A program made the translations under genes and the position numbers. Under the pieces are notes generated by a model. That model had not been told where the DNA came from. It did no database searches and worked only from the letters and a program-made list of their open reading frames with translations. A stretch of 64,000 nt of DNA, taken from positions 1-64,000 of the forward strand of contig JABLXU010000009.1 in NCBI GenBank assembly GCA_013177805.1, given 5' to 3'. Below, one piece after another: positions 27,233 to 36,857 of this stretch (its first letter is position 1; each line of letters opens with the position of its first letter). This stretch comes from Candidatus Omnitrophota bacterium. Its GTDB lineage: Bacteria > Hinthialibacterota > Hinthialibacteria > Hinthialibacterales > Hinthialibacteraceae.

Positions 27233-28789
27233 TTACGGCATGCCGTCTGGATTCAAGGGAGGAAAAATCACCTGATCTCCTACCTGAATGATGTTGGCGT
27301 TCTGAATATGCGGATTGCTCTCCATGATCCTCTGGATGATTTGGTTGTTGGATTTTCCATACACTTCCAACGCCAATTTGGTCAACACATCCCCGGGTTT
27401 CACCATCCGCAAGGCACCCGTGGTTCCGGTGACCGCCGGCGCCGGATCGGACCGCCGGATTTCGAGTTCCGGATTGTTATTTTGCGGGATCGATTCCGGG
27501 ACGGCCCGAACGGCATTGGCGCGCGGTTCAGCCCATGTCATCGCAGCCGGCGGCACTTCGGGAGGTGGATTATCCTGCAAGAGCGGTGGGCTTGCTTCCG
27601 AATCCACCACGGGAGTTGCTGGATCAATTTCCGCTCGGCTTTCTGTTTTGGCCGGATCATCCGCAATGGCGGTGGGTTGCACCGGGATCGGGGAAGGCAC
27701 CGCCGCGGCTTCCGGAGAACGGCCGGCGGCTTGTCCGCCGCCGCGGTTCCCAGAACCGGAGGGCGTCATCGAAGCCTCCCGCGTTGACTCCGTGGATTTG
27801 GGCTGTTCCGTGGTCATACCCGGCTCACGAGGACCCATCTGCCCCGCTTCCTGAACGGTGGTATTGTCGGATTGATACGGAAGCGCCCCGGCGATGCGGT
27901 CCCATTGCCAAACTGCCAAGGCCAGAAACACCACGGCCGCCAAAGCCGCGGCATACCGCCAGACAAAGCGTTTCGGCTGATCCAGGCCTTCGAACTCGGC
28001 GATGACTTGTTTGGCGATCCAAGCGGGAACCGGATTCTTCTGGGCGCCGTAACCGGCGATCAGGGCGTTGTCGCACAGGATATTGAGCGAACGCGGGATG
28101 CCGCGGGCGTGGCGCACGATATGTTTCAAGGCCCCTTTGGAAAAAATCTTGTCATCCCGCAACGTGACCTGCGCCAAGCGGTGATGGATGTATTGATAAC
28201 TCTCCTTCACGCTTAGGGGATTGATTTTGGCCTGGATGGAAATCCGCTGTTTCAGCTGGCGCAGTTTGTGTAAATTCAACTTGTGCGCGAATTCCGGCTG
28301 CCCCACCAGGACGATTTGGATGAGCTTGTCGTTGGTCGTTTCCAGGTTGGACAATACCCGCAACTGCTCCAGCGTCTCAATGGGCATGTTTTGGGCTTCG
28401 TCCACAATCAACACAATGACATTCTCTTTCCGGTACTCCTCGATGAGCACTTCGTGCACTTGGCGGAAGAGGTCGTCTAACTTATCGCTCCGGGGCGCGA
28501 TTTCCATCTCCTGAAAAAATGTTTTCAGCAATTCCTTGATGGAGACGTTGGAATTAAACACGTAGACCGGCTTGATTTTGGTCCGGTCAATCCGCTCCAA
28601 ATACGAGCGGATGATGGTGGTTTTGCCCGTTCCCACCTCGCCGATAATGGAAATGAAGCCCTTGCGCTGCTCGATTCCATAGATGATCGAGGCGAGCGCT
28701 TCCTTGTGGGTCGGGCTCAAGAAAAGAAACGAGGGGTCGGGCGTGACGTGAAACGGCTCCCGGATCATATTGTAGAAATTCAAATACAT
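27233..28789 (-). CDS. ExeA/GspA-like AAA ATPase with membrane helix and C-terminal LysM domain
   Basis: This 518-residue protein has an N-terminal AAA ATPase of the kind found in exosortase-type exopolysaccharide loci: FYNMIREPFHVTPDPSFLF, Walker A GEVGTGKTT (50-58), Walker B VIVLIVDEAQ (about 124-133) and QRISIQAKINPL. A membrane helix near 285-302 (AAALAAVVFLALAVW) leads to a long Pro/Ala/Glu-rich linker. The protein ends in a LysM-like module (VKPGDVLTKLALEVYGKSN to VGDQVIFPP), which would reach the cell wall. The family ATPases usually lack the LysM tail. The likely role is to link polysaccharide export to peptidoglycan. It lies 13 bp after the Wzz-like gene and 30 bp before the co-polymerase ATPase. 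Confidence 0.85.
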   Translation of the reverse strand: MYLNFYNMIREPFHVTPDPSFLFLSPTHKEALASIIYGIEQRKGFISIIGEVGTGKTTIIRSYLERIDRTKIKPVYVFNSNVSIKELLKTFFQEMEIAPRSDKLDDLFRQVHEVLIEEYRKENVIVLIVDEAQNMPIETLEQLRVLSNLETTNDKLIQIVLVGQPEFAHKLNLHKLRQLKQRISIQAKINPLSVKESYQYIHHRLAQVTLRDDKIFSKGALKHIVRHARGIPRSLNILCDNALIAGYGAQKNPVPAWIAKQVIAEFEGLDQPKRFVWRYAAALAAVVFLALAVWQWDRIAGALPYQSDNTTVQEAGQMGPREPGMTTEQPKSTESTREASMTPSGSGNRGGGQAAGRSPEAAAVPSPIPVQPTAIADDPAKTESRAEIDPATPVVDSEASPPLLQDNPPPEVPPAAMTWAEPRANAVRAVPESIPQNNNPELEIRRSDPAPAVTGTTGALRMVKPGDVLTKLALEVYGKSNNQIIQRIMESNPHIQNANIIQVGDQVIFPPLNPDGMP

Positions 28790-28802
28790 GGCGGCTTCTC
28801 AC

Positions 28803-30413
28803 TTACAAACACGACTTGAATTCCCGGTCGGATATCGCGGTGATCACCGGCAATCCCAGTTGCCGCTCGACGTCGGCGTTCTTTTTCAGGGAATCGTCCA
28901 TGAACTCCCGCAAATAAGCCAAGGCGATTCCCCCAAACAAGCCCAGAAACATGCCCAACATCACGATCATCCGTTTGCGGGGAAATGTGGGTTTGATGGG
29001 ATAGGTGGGCGGCTGAACGATGCTGACATTGGAGATCTTGTCCAAATCCTGGGCCTCCGAAATCTTGGCCCGCAGGAGGCTGTCCCGGTACTGGGAATAT
29101 TCTTCCTCAAGCAGTTGCAGATCCCGGTTCAAACTGGCGAGCATGATTTCGCGGTTGGATAGTTCCGTGAGCTGTTGTTTGCGTTTTTCCAATTCGGCGG
29201 TGTAATAGGCCAGCCGTTCCTGCTGCGCTTTGATTTGCGACTGTTCCGTGACCAGCTGGAGTTGCAGATCCCGGTAGTGGGTGTCAAGGCCGGTGGTGAC
29301 CTCGGTCAGGGTATCGCTTTCGCGGGCCAGCATTGATTCGACCACGGCGATTTGCTCACGCACGTCCACCAGCTGGCGGTTATCGTCGGGGTAACGGGCC
29401 GCCAGTTCCGCCTCCCGGATTTTGAGAGTGGTCAGCTGTTCTTTCATGGCGTCGGCGGCGTAATTGGTTTTGCCCGTCACCCGGTTCAGCTCGGTGACTT
29501 CCCGGTAATTTTTCTGGAGATCGTTGCGGAGCGATTGAATCCGTGCCTGGGTGGCTTGAATGGTGCTGGCGGCATCGTCCACCTGACTTTGAAGCATGCC
29601 GATTTGACGGATCAACTCGGCTTCCTGTTCCTGAATCGACGCGATGCCATACTGGGCGCGGAAATCTTCCAGTTCTTTCTCCTTGGCCTTCAACTGCTGC
29701 AAGATCTGATCCATCTGCACCTGGAAAAATTGCGGCGAGGCTTGTGATTTATGGATTTCAATGTGCTCCTCGCGGTAGAAATCCAAGAGGAACGTCAAGG
29801 TTTTCTGCGCCAACTCGGGCGACCGGGCCTGGAAAGTCAGATTGATGATTTCGCTTTTGGGCTCCACCTCGGCCCGCAACTGCTGCATGACCAGTTGAAT
29901 GGCTTCATCCCGCAGGGTCATTTTCCCGCCCGTCAACCGCTGGGTCAGTGAATCCCGGCCCTCCGGCCGAGGGCTCCCGATGATGGCGGGCACATCCTTG
30001 GATTCTCCTTCCCCACCGCCGAAGTCCATCAGGCTGAACTCAGACGACGAGGCAACGAAGGCATCTTCTCCCAACTTGTCCACTACCTTTTCCGCGATGG
30101 ACCGGCTCCGGAGAATGGATAGTTCGGAGTTCACTTGGTTTTCCCGGTCTTGCACCAATTGGAGGGCCGGCCCCACCACGCCGGGATCCAACGCCATGTT
30201 TTCACGCCCCAGCCGGATCAGGATTTTGGCGTACGATTCATACGTCTTGGGCAACAGCAACGCCGCCGCCACCGAGGCGGTCACCATGAAAAGAAAACAT
30301 GCGATGATTTTCCATTTATGACGGAACAAGACGCTTAAAACATCCAACAGGGACAATTTCTCTTCCGCCACGGAATTGTTATTCATCGGATTGTACGCAT
30401 TCGGATAGTTCAT
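28803..30413 (-). CDS. Wzz/GumC-like polysaccharide chain-length determinant
   Basis: This 536-residue inner-membrane co-polymerase has an N-terminal Wzz domain (LSLLDVLSVLFRHKWKIIACFLFMVTASVAAALLLPKTYES) with the first membrane helix. A long periplasmic coiled coil follows (about residues 220-460, rich in Gln, Glu, Leu), and the second membrane helix is near the end (MIVMLGMFLGLFGGIALAYL) after the Pro-rich PPTYPIKPTFPRKR. There is no fused kinase domain; the ATPase is a separate gene two places downstream. The N-terminus is Asn/Tyr-rich. GGGAAGAA lies about 6 bp before the ATG. Confidence 0.92.
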   Translation of the reverse strand: MNYPNAYNPMNNNSVAEEKLSLLDVLSVLFRHKWKIIACFLFMVTASVAAALLLPKTYESYAKILIRLGRENMALDPGVVGPALQLVQDRENQVNSELSILRSRSIAEKVVDKLGEDAFVASSSEFSLMDFGGGEGESKDVPAIIGSPRPEGRDSLTQRLTGGKMTLRDEAIQLVMQQLRAEVEPKSEIINLTFQARSPELAQKTLTFLLDFYREEHIEIHKSQASPQFFQVQMDQILQQLKAKEKELEDFRAQYGIASIQEQEAELIRQIGMLQSQVDDAASTIQATQARIQSLRNDLQKNYREVTELNRVTGKTNYAADAMKEQLTTLKIREAELAARYPDDNRQLVDVREQIAVVESMLARESDTLTEVTTGLDTHYRDLQLQLVTEQSQIKAQQERLAYYTAELEKRKQQLTELSNREIMLASLNRDLQLLEEEYSQYRDSLLRAKISEAQDLDKISNVSIVQPPTYPIKPTFPRKRMIVMLGMFLGLFGGIALAYLREFMDDSLKKNADVERQLGLPVITAISDREFKSCL

Positions 30414-30525
30414 AGGTTCTTCCCGCCGTTCAGATTTGGGTCATGCGATCCATGACCCGCAAAATATTGACTGCTTGATCCCTCAGGGGACTTCGCCCTC
30501 CTTCACGCGGTTGCGCCGGGGATTC

Positions 30526-31308
30526 TCAATTCCGGAGAGTGGCGTAAATCAAGGCGCTGGTAGCCGCGTTGTAACCCGGGATCAACCGGACAATATGCTG
30601 GTCGACCCACTGGTTGGCTTGATCGATTCCCAGCCGGCCCACGTAAATAATGTCGTTAGGGGCAAGGAGAATCCGTTCCGATTCGGGCCGCTCCATCAGT
30701 TCCCGCAAATTGATTGACGCGGCGTAGCGTTTGTTGTCCACCTGGCGGAATATCACGACGTTCTCCTTGTCGGCGCTCATGTTGTCGAATCCCCCCGAAG
30801 CGATGATCGCGCTGAGCAAATCCAGATCCCCTTGGATGGGTTGTTCCCCGGGTGTGCGCACCTCGCCGCCCACATAAACACGCTGGCTCACGTAAGAACG
30901 GACAATCACCGTGATCTCCGGATCCTTAAGATGCTGGGCGTACATCTCGGTCAACTTTTGATCCAACTCTCCCGGAGTCAAACCCGCCACGTCGATATCA
31001 TCCACGATTTGCAAGGAGATTTTGCCATCCGGCCGGACGGTTTGAGTCTCGTCCAATTCCGGCCAATACCGGAAGCGGATGTTGACCGTGTCTCCCGGCC
31101 CCAGGCGGATCTGCTGATCCGCGGGAGGAAACGGTAACTGCGCGGAGGCCGGTAGATTGGGAAACGTGGCGCATGCCATCCAAAAGGCCATACCGGCCGT
31201 AATCCCGGGCAGGATCCATTGGGCGGACCACGTCATCCTCCGCTCTTCTCTGAACCGTGGGGCGGCCCGCTCTCCTCCCTTCGCTTCCATCGGACAAAGA
31301 TTATCCAT
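30526..31308 (-). CDS. Wza-like polysaccharide export outer-membrane lipoprotein
   Basis: This protein of about 260 residues carries the polysaccharide-export domain (IRLGPGDTVNIRFRYWPELDETQTVRPDGKISLQIVDDIDVAGLTP) followed by SLBB (VYVGGEVRTPGEQPIQGDLDLLSAIIASGG). It should form the outer-membrane export channel. The signal segment GITAGMAFWMAC has a cysteine that could be lipidated. Three ATGs are possible (31341, 31308, 31236). 31308 has GGAGGGG at suitable distance, whereas 31236 has GGAGG directly against the ATG and gives the most compact signal peptide. It is the first gene of the exopolysaccharide run. Confidence 0.88.
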   Translation of the reverse strand: MDNLCPMEAKGGERAAPRFREERRMTWSAQWILPGITAGMAFWMACATFPNLPASAQLPFPPADQQIRLGPGDTVNIRFRYWPELDETQTVRPDGKISLQIVDDIDVAGLTPGELDQKLTEMYAQHLKDPEITVIVRSYVSQRVYVGGEVRTPGEQPIQGDLDLLSAIIASGGFDNMSADKENVVIFRQVDNKRYAASINLRELMERPESERILLAPNDIIYVGRLGIDQANQWVDQHIVRLIPGYNAATSALIYATLRN

Positions 31309-31341
31309 GCTTTCTTTCCCCTCCGATTTTTCCAATCTCAT

Positions 31342-32252
31342 ATAGATTTTACCTTATGTAATTTTTGAAATAAAACCTTACTTTCTTTCCTCGGCTGGCG
31401 GTACGGTTCTCCGGGGATGGACACCACGAATCAGTCCCATGGGATCCCCCCCTTTTTCCCGGTCTTCAACACCCTGCTGGGATGACTCGCCTTATTTATT
31501 TTTCTCCTAAAACATTAAAAACGGCGTCCCTAACCGGCTAGAATCACCGGAGATGCGTATTCCCGCTTAAGACCATGCTGGAGTTCACCGGACCATGGCA
31601 ATGCGGACGCTATCTGCTGGATGAACTGGCAATCTGCTTGTCCGCGTTACCCGGTATCTCTCCATCCAATTGTCTTGAGTGAAGAAAGCCCGGATCAAAG
31701 AGGAGCCCATCTGAGGGAGACATGCTGAATTCACTGGCGAGATGATGAGACAACTATGGATGAAGAGTTGATCAATATATCTACCCCCCGGTCAGGAAAG
31801 CTCAGGATGTCTATCATTCATCATGACTTTCCAAACCCTTCTCACTGCTTCCCCCTTTGCCTGGTTTATGGACCTTTGAAGCCATTGCCATTTTTTTCTC
31901 CGGTCCCACCCCCGGCCAGACGCCTCGGCCTTCCTATCCATGCCATTGCCAAGGAATGACGCATAACGCAGTTTCATTTTACTCAAAAAATGAAATCATG
32001 CCAAAAAATACCCGCAAAAAAACATTCTTTTCCAGATCTTGAATCAACCAAACGATTTTGCACCCTCGATGTTTTATTTCCTCGAATGGCCCCAAACCAT
32101 AATTTGGTTCGTATTATAACCGAAAAAAATGGAATGGACCTCTCCTGACCAAATAATTTCGTCAAGGCACCCCCCTGTTCTGCCCCTACCCCTCTGACAC
32201 CCTGGTCCATTATAATGACCACCAAATCCGGCGAACCGCCGTACTGAGGCTC
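31342..32252. other. Divergent intergenic region between the export cassette and the beta-helix gene
   Basis: This 910-bp region must hold the promoter of the exopolysaccharide operon. The part near 31340-31390 is AT-rich with a TAAAAT on the minus strand, but there is no matching -35. A TATAAT at 32211-32216 on the plus strand precedes the beta-helix gene by about 40 bp, also without a well-spaced -35. No RNA gene or credible small ORF was found. Confidence 0.4.
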
Positions 32253-34301
32253 ATGATGTTCCTGATTCGTATCTGCCGATGGCTCCCCGCCGTGTGGCTG
32301 ATCGCCGCGCCGTTGACCGGCGGAGCCGCCGAACAACCCGTCCAGGTCCGTATCTATGTCGCCCCGGACGGCAGCGATCAATGGAGCGGGCAACGGCCCG
32401 ATCCGAATTCCGATCACACGGACGGCCCCTTCGCCACGCTCTCCCGCGCCCGGAACGCCATCCGGTATTTGAGAGAAACCGGTCTTCCTGCCCATGCCGA
32501 TGTGACCGTGTTCATCCGGGGGGGCGTCTATCTCCTCCCCGAAACATTTGAATTGACCGAAATCGACAGCGGATCCGAAAACCACCCCATCACCTACTGC
32601 AACTATCAAAACGAAACAGTGCGAATCACCGGGGGGAAGGAGGTAAAGGGGTGGAAGCCACTGAAAAATCCAGAAATCCTGGCCCGCCTGGAGGAATCCG
32701 CCCGGGATCATGTCCTCGTTACCGACCTCAAAATATCCAACATTACCGAGTATGGCCGCTTCAGCCCATGGGGTTTTAGCGGTATCAAAGATCCCGTCTC
32801 CCTGGAGTTGTTCTTTCAAAACCAACCCATGCCCCTCGCCCGCTGGCCCAACGAGGGGTGGGCGAAAATCGCCGGGGTTCCCGCCGGCCCCACGGGCGGA
32901 CGGTTTACCTACGAAGGCGACCGTCCTTCCCGATGGCTGAACGCGGAGGATATTTGGCTTCATGGGTATTGGAGTTGGGATTGGGCCGACTCCTACGTGC
33001 AGGTGAAATCCATTGATCCCGGCCAACGGGAAATCATCACCGCGGAACCGCACGGCATCTATGGATATACCGAAGGAAAACGGTATTATGCCCTTAATTT
33101 ACTGGAGGAACTGGATCAGCCTGGCGAATGGTATCTGGACCGGTCTCTCGGCCTGCTGTATTTTTGGCCGCCCGCTCCCCTAGAGGACAATCCCGTATAC
33201 ATTTCTCTGTTAGAAGAACCCCTGTTCGCCTTTCGAAACGCGTCGCACATCGTTCTGAGTTGGTTGGAATTCCAACACACCCGGGGGAACGCGGTGGTTA
33301 TCGAAGGGGGGGCTCACAACCGCTTGATTCACTGTACTTTGCAAAACATTGGCCAATACGCCGTCCAAATCACCGGCGGGCAGGACCATGGCGTGCAGGA
33401 CTGCGAGATCGGATATACCGGCGGCGGAGGATTGATTCTCAACGGGGGAGACCGGTTGACCCTCACGCCCGGCAACCATTACGCCGCCAATAATCACATC
33501 CACCATTTTGGGCGGTGGGTTCACACCTACCGGCCTGCCATTCAGGTGGATGGCGTGGGCCAGCGCATATCCCACAATCTCATTCATGACGCGCCGCATA
33601 CCGCTCTCGCTCTGGCCGGCAACGAACACATCATCGAGTTCAACGAAATTCACCACGTTTGCCTGGAAACCAGCGACGCCGGCGCGCTGTACATCGGGCG
33701 CGACTGGACGCAACGCGGCATGATTATCCGCCACAATTATTTCCATGATCTCGGCGGCGGGGATGTCAACGCGGTGTATCTCAACGACTGGACCAGCGCC
33801 GCGAAGGTATTCGGCAATATCTTTTATAAAGCCAAAAGGGGAGTGTTGATCGGCGGCGGGCGGGACAATCTCATCGAAAATAACATTTTCGTGGATTGCG
33901 AACCGGCGGTACACGTCGACGCCCGGGGATTGAGCTGGGCCAAGCATTTTTTCGACGGAACCGACACCACGCTCACCGACCGCATGAACGAAGTCCACTA
34001 TTCACAACCACCCTACAGCGAGCGGTACCCCGAACTGTTGACGCTATACAGCGACGAACCCGCCATCCCCAAGGGCAATGTCATCCGGCGGAACATATGT
34101 ATCGGAGGCCGCTGGATCGACCTGCTCGATGGCCTGACGGACGCGGTGGTCACGATTCAGGATAATTGGACCGGTTCGGATCCGGGTTTTATGGATTTGG
34201 ATAACCAAGATTTCCGGTTAAAACCCGATTCCCCCGTTTTACAGGCCGGATTTCAACCAATCCCCATTGACCAAATCGGGCCCATCAAGCAAGCGGAATG
34301 A
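32253..34301 (+). CDS. Secreted right-handed parallel beta-helix protein
   Basis: This 682-residue protein has a signal peptide ending near GGAAEQP. It then shows RIYVAPDGSDQWSGQRPDP and TLSRARNAIRYLRE, the usual opening of DUF1565/pectate-lyase-like beta-helix enzymes. Asn-rich helix coils occupy roughly residues 330-560 (for example NAVVIEGGAHNRLIHCTLQNIG, NHIHHFGRW, ISHNLIHDAP, NEIHHV, RHNYFHDLGGG). This is typical of glycan-active lyases and of alpha-1,3-galactosidase-like hydrolases. The exact substrate cannot be read from the sequence. ATGATG at 32253 gives two adjacent start choices. It is a single plus-strand gene. Confidence 0.8.
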   Translation: MMFLIRICRWLPAVWLIAAPLTGGAAEQPVQVRIYVAPDGSDQWSGQRPDPNSDHTDGPFATLSRARNAIRYLRETGLPAHADVTVFIRGGVYLLPETFELTEIDSGSENHPITYCNYQNETVRITGGKEVKGWKPLKNPEILARLEESARDHVLVTDLKISNITEYGRFSPWGFSGIKDPVSLELFFQNQPMPLARWPNEGWAKIAGVPAGPTGGRFTYEGDRPSRWLNAEDIWLHGYWSWDWADSYVQVKSIDPGQREIITAEPHGIYGYTEGKRYYALNLLEELDQPGEWYLDRSLGLLYFWPPAPLEDNPVYISLLEEPLFAFRNASHIVLSWLEFQHTRGNAVVIEGGAHNRLIHCTLQNIGQYAVQITGGQDHGVQDCEIGYTGGGGLILNGGDRLTLTPGNHYAANNHIHHFGRWVHTYRPAIQVDGVGQRISHNLIHDAPHTALALAGNEHIIEFNEIHHVCLETSDAGALYIGRDWTQRGMIIRHNYFHDLGGGDVNAVYLNDWTSAAKVFGNIFYKAKRGVLIGGGRDNLIENNIFVDCEPAVHVDARGLSWAKHFFDGTDTTLTDRMNEVHYSQPPYSERYPELLTLYSDEPAIPKGNVIRRNICIGGRWIDLLDGLTDAVVTIQDNWTGSDPGFMDLDNQDFRLKPDSPVLQAGFQPIPIDQIGPIKQAE

Positions 34302-34347
34302 TTCGGGCGCTTGAAAAAAGAGGCGGAATAAAGGGAGATCAATTAAT

Positions 34348-34389
34348 CCCGCCCGGCAGGAAAAAATGGATTCCTCCCCGCCGGGCGGG
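34348..34389. terminator. Hairpin between convergent genes, possible bidirectional terminator
   Basis: CCCGCCCGGC (34348-34357) pairs with GCCGGGCGGG (34380-34389), and AGGAA/TTCCT extends the stem inside. The T-rich stretches on either side are short (CGTTTTCATTC and, on the minus strand, a run of T beyond 34325). Confidence 0.55.
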
Positions 34390-34425
34390 AACGTTTTCAT
34401 TCAGCGGCCGAAAGCTGGCAAGCGC

Positions 34426-35502
34426 CTAGCCGCGGGCGTCGAGGACGGCCTTCAGTTCGTCCTTCATCGCGCCGGAGGCGTTTTCGAACAGGGTTTTCAA
34501 GGTGGCGTTCACTTGATCCCCCTTCATTTCCTTCAAGCAGTTCGCGGCGGTTTTGCGCACAATGTAGGACGGCTCGTAGGTCAGCCGGGAAGCGATTTTT
34601 TCCACCGCTCCGGCGTTGCCGATCTTGGACATGACCACGATGGCCGCGCAATGGTAATGCTCCTCGATTTGTTCCGGCTGATCCGCTGAGAGGATGAAAT
34701 TGTACAAATTAAACGCATCCTCCTGATTGCCGTTTTTCACCTGGGCATCGGCATAGAGCAACACGCTGTCCACGAAGGCGGCTTTCTGCCGCGGGCTGAG
34801 GGAGTCGAATTCAGGCGCATTCACATCCTCAGGAACCTTCTTCCCGATGCGGGCCAGGGCTTTCATGGCGTCAATAGCCAGATCCGTATCGGAACCGCCC
34901 ATAATGACGCACAGCGGCCCGACCGCCTCCTCGATCTTCCGGTGGCCCAGGGCGGCGATGATCCGGGGCTTGAAATCGCGCGGGGACTGGGACAAGGCAT
35001 CCACCAACGCTTTGGCGGATACCGGGCCGGGAATGCGTTCCAAGGCGTAAACCGCCTCCTCGCGCATTTCCTCTTTCTCCAGCCACGGTGCGATCACGGG
35101 AACCACATCATCATCCCCGATCAGCGAGAAGGCGCGCAAGGCATAAACCCGCAACGAATCAGGGCCTTCGTCCAGCAATTTCTGGAGTTGCTGCGACACG
35201 GCCTTGCGCTTCGGATCGCTTTTGTCTTTCCCTACGGAATGAACGATTTTGTTCAGGCATTCTTCCGCCGCCTTGGCCACCGACGGATCCTCCCCGATGG
35301 CCAGTTTACTCAACGGCCCGATTACGGAAGGATCCTGCTGACCGGCCACTTTCCAGGCCGCGAATTTCACGTCGTTACTGGGATTTTGAACGCGGGCCAA
35401 AAACTCATCCTGGCTTTCCGAGGCCCGGCTTTCACTAGCCGAGGCCAGCACCGCCGCGGCGATGATCCCCCGGCCCGTTAGGGTTGCGATCGATTTGGAC
35501 AT
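34426..35502 (-). CDS. Exported HEAT-repeat protein
   Basis: This 358-residue protein has an Ala-rich export signal (IATLTGRGIIAAAVLASASESRA) followed by about eight helical HEAT/PBS-lyase-like repeats, for example DPSVIGPLSKLAIGEDPSVAKAAEECLNKI, DSLRVYALRAFSLIGDDDVVPVIAPWL and PSYIVRKTAANCLKEMKGD. Such repeats usually bind other proteins; no catalytic motif is seen. The start at 35502 is chosen because it opens the signal peptide and follows AGAAGGGAG; the frame extends further upstream to 35739 but overlaps the neighbouring gene. It lies 41 bp after the Gfo/Idh gene, so the two probably form an operon. Confidence 0.8.
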   Translation of the reverse strand: MSKSIATLTGRGIIAAAVLASASESRASESQDEFLARVQNPSNDVKFAAWKVAGQQDPSVIGPLSKLAIGEDPSVAKAAEECLNKIVHSVGKDKSDPKRKAVSQQLQKLLDEGPDSLRVYALRAFSLIGDDDVVPVIAPWLEKEEMREEAVYALERIPGPVSAKALVDALSQSPRDFKPRIIAALGHRKIEEAVGPLCVIMGGSDTDLAIDAMKALARIGKKVPEDVNAPEFDSLSPRQKAAFVDSVLLYADAQVKNGNQEDAFNLYNFILSADQPEQIEEHYHCAAIVVMSKIGNAGAVEKIASRLTYEPSYIVRKTAANCLKEMKGDQVNATLKTLFENASGAMKDELKAVLDARG

Positions 35503-35543
35503 GCTCTCGTACTCCCTTCTTCCCATTTTTGTGCGATATCGGT

Positions 35544-36857
35544 TTAGATATGAAACTCGCCCCGGCCGGGCCGGCTTAACAAGCGGTTGGCTTCGTCGTC
35601 GTTCTTGACTACCTCGTGGACCGGATCCCACTCCAATTTCCGCCCCAGAATGTACGACAAGTTTCCCAGGATGCAAAGGATCGCCACTTTGTAGCCGGCT
35701 TGAATGTCCATGATGGGTTTTTCCCGGCTGCGGATACAATCCTCGAAATTCTCGCGGTGGCCGGGGCTGTGGAAGACCTGAACTCCATCCGCGGGCGGCT
35801 CGTACTTTTTGGCTTTTTCCTCCGTATCGGTTTCGGCGGTGTCGCCGTAGGTGATAATCAGATTATCTTTATCGCCGATGTAGCGCGCGCCGTACGATTC
35901 GCGCGGCCACTTGAACTTGGGATCCTTGTATCCTTCCCCCGGCTGCGCCCAGACGAGCGTCCAGTCGGGATTCTTGAATTCATAAACGATGGTCAAATTC
36001 TGCGGCACGTCATAGAGGCCCTCAAACTGGGGATTGCCGCTGGTAGCCTCGATCGTCACGGGCCCGGTGTTATCGGCGTCCATGCACCACAGGGCCACGC
36101 TCATCACATGCGCGCCGCGGTCGCGGATCTGTCCTCCGCCGTAATCCAGCATCCAGCGGAACGCGCCGTGTGTCCGCGTGGGATTGTACGGAATCATCCG
36201 GTTGGGACCGACCCAGCGGTCGTAATCCAAATACTCGGGCGGCCGGCGGTTTGGCGTCCAATCACCCTTGGGATTCTCATAATGCCAGCACGCTACCGTG
36301 TGAACCCGGCCCAGCTGCCCGTTCCGGATATACCGGCAGCCATAATAAGCCCCTTCCTGCGAGCGGCCTTGCGATCCGACCTGCACCACCCGCGCGTACC
36401 GCCGGGCCGCGCGCACCATCGCCTGGCCTTCCTCGATCGTGTTGCAGGCCGGTTTTTCCACATACACATCCTTCCCCGCCTCACACGCGTGGATGGTCAT
36501 CAACGCGTGCCAGTGATCCGGCGAAGTGACGAAGACCGCGTCAATATCCTTTTGCTCAAGCAACTCCCGGTAATCCTTATAAAGCCGTGGATTACCGCCC
36601 ACCCGTTTGACTGCTTCCGCCAGCCGTCTCTCGTCCACATCGCACAAGGCGATGGAAGTGCCGGGCCGCACGAAACCCATCCCCCGGCCGCCCACTCCAA
36701 TGTTGCCGAACAACAACTGATCGCTCGGCGCCGGACGGTTAGGCGCCGCGAAGACCGTGTTCGGCACCACCATGATGCCCAGCAGACTCCCCGCGGCCGC
36801 GGAAGCCGATCCCGCCAGGAATTTTCTCCGGGAAAATGTCTGTTTTTTGTCCGCCAT
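35544..36857 (-). CDS. Tat-exported Gfo/Idh/MocA oxidoreductase
   Basis: This 437-residue protein has a Tat signal (FSRRKFLAGSASAAAGSLLG) with cleavage likely after VFA. The Rossmann part has LLFGNIGVGGRGMGFV, ALCDVDERRL, AVFVTSPDHWHA and YVEKPACNT (catalytic Lys). The C-terminal half has the Planctomycetes/Verrucomicrobia-type sequence RWMLDYGGGQIRDRGAHVMSVALW. These exported family members oxidise or rearrange sugars, in some cases with tightly bound NAD. GGGAGA sits 5 bp before the ATG. The start at 36857 is chosen to give the Tat signal at the N-terminus; the frame runs to 37013. Confidence 0.9.
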   Translation of the reverse strand: MADKKQTFSRRKFLAGSASAAAGSLLGIMVVPNTVFAAPNRPAPSDQLLFGNIGVGGRGMGFVRPGTSIALCDVDERRLAEAVKRVGGNPRLYKDYRELLEQKDIDAVFVTSPDHWHALMTIHACEAGKDVYVEKPACNTIEEGQAMVRAARRYARVVQVGSQGRSQEGAYYGCRYIRNGQLGRVHTVACWHYENPKGDWTPNRRPPEYLDYDRWVGPNRMIPYNPTRTHGAFRWMLDYGGGQIRDRGAHVMSVALWCMDADNTGPVTIEATSGNPQFEGLYDVPQNLTIVYEFKNPDWTLVWAQPGEGYKDPKFKWPRESYGARYIGDKDNLIITYGDTAETDTEEKAKKYEPPADGVQVFHSPGHRENFEDCIRSREKPIMDIQAGYKVAILCILGNLSYILGRKLEWDPVHEVVKNDDEANRLLSRPGRGEFHI

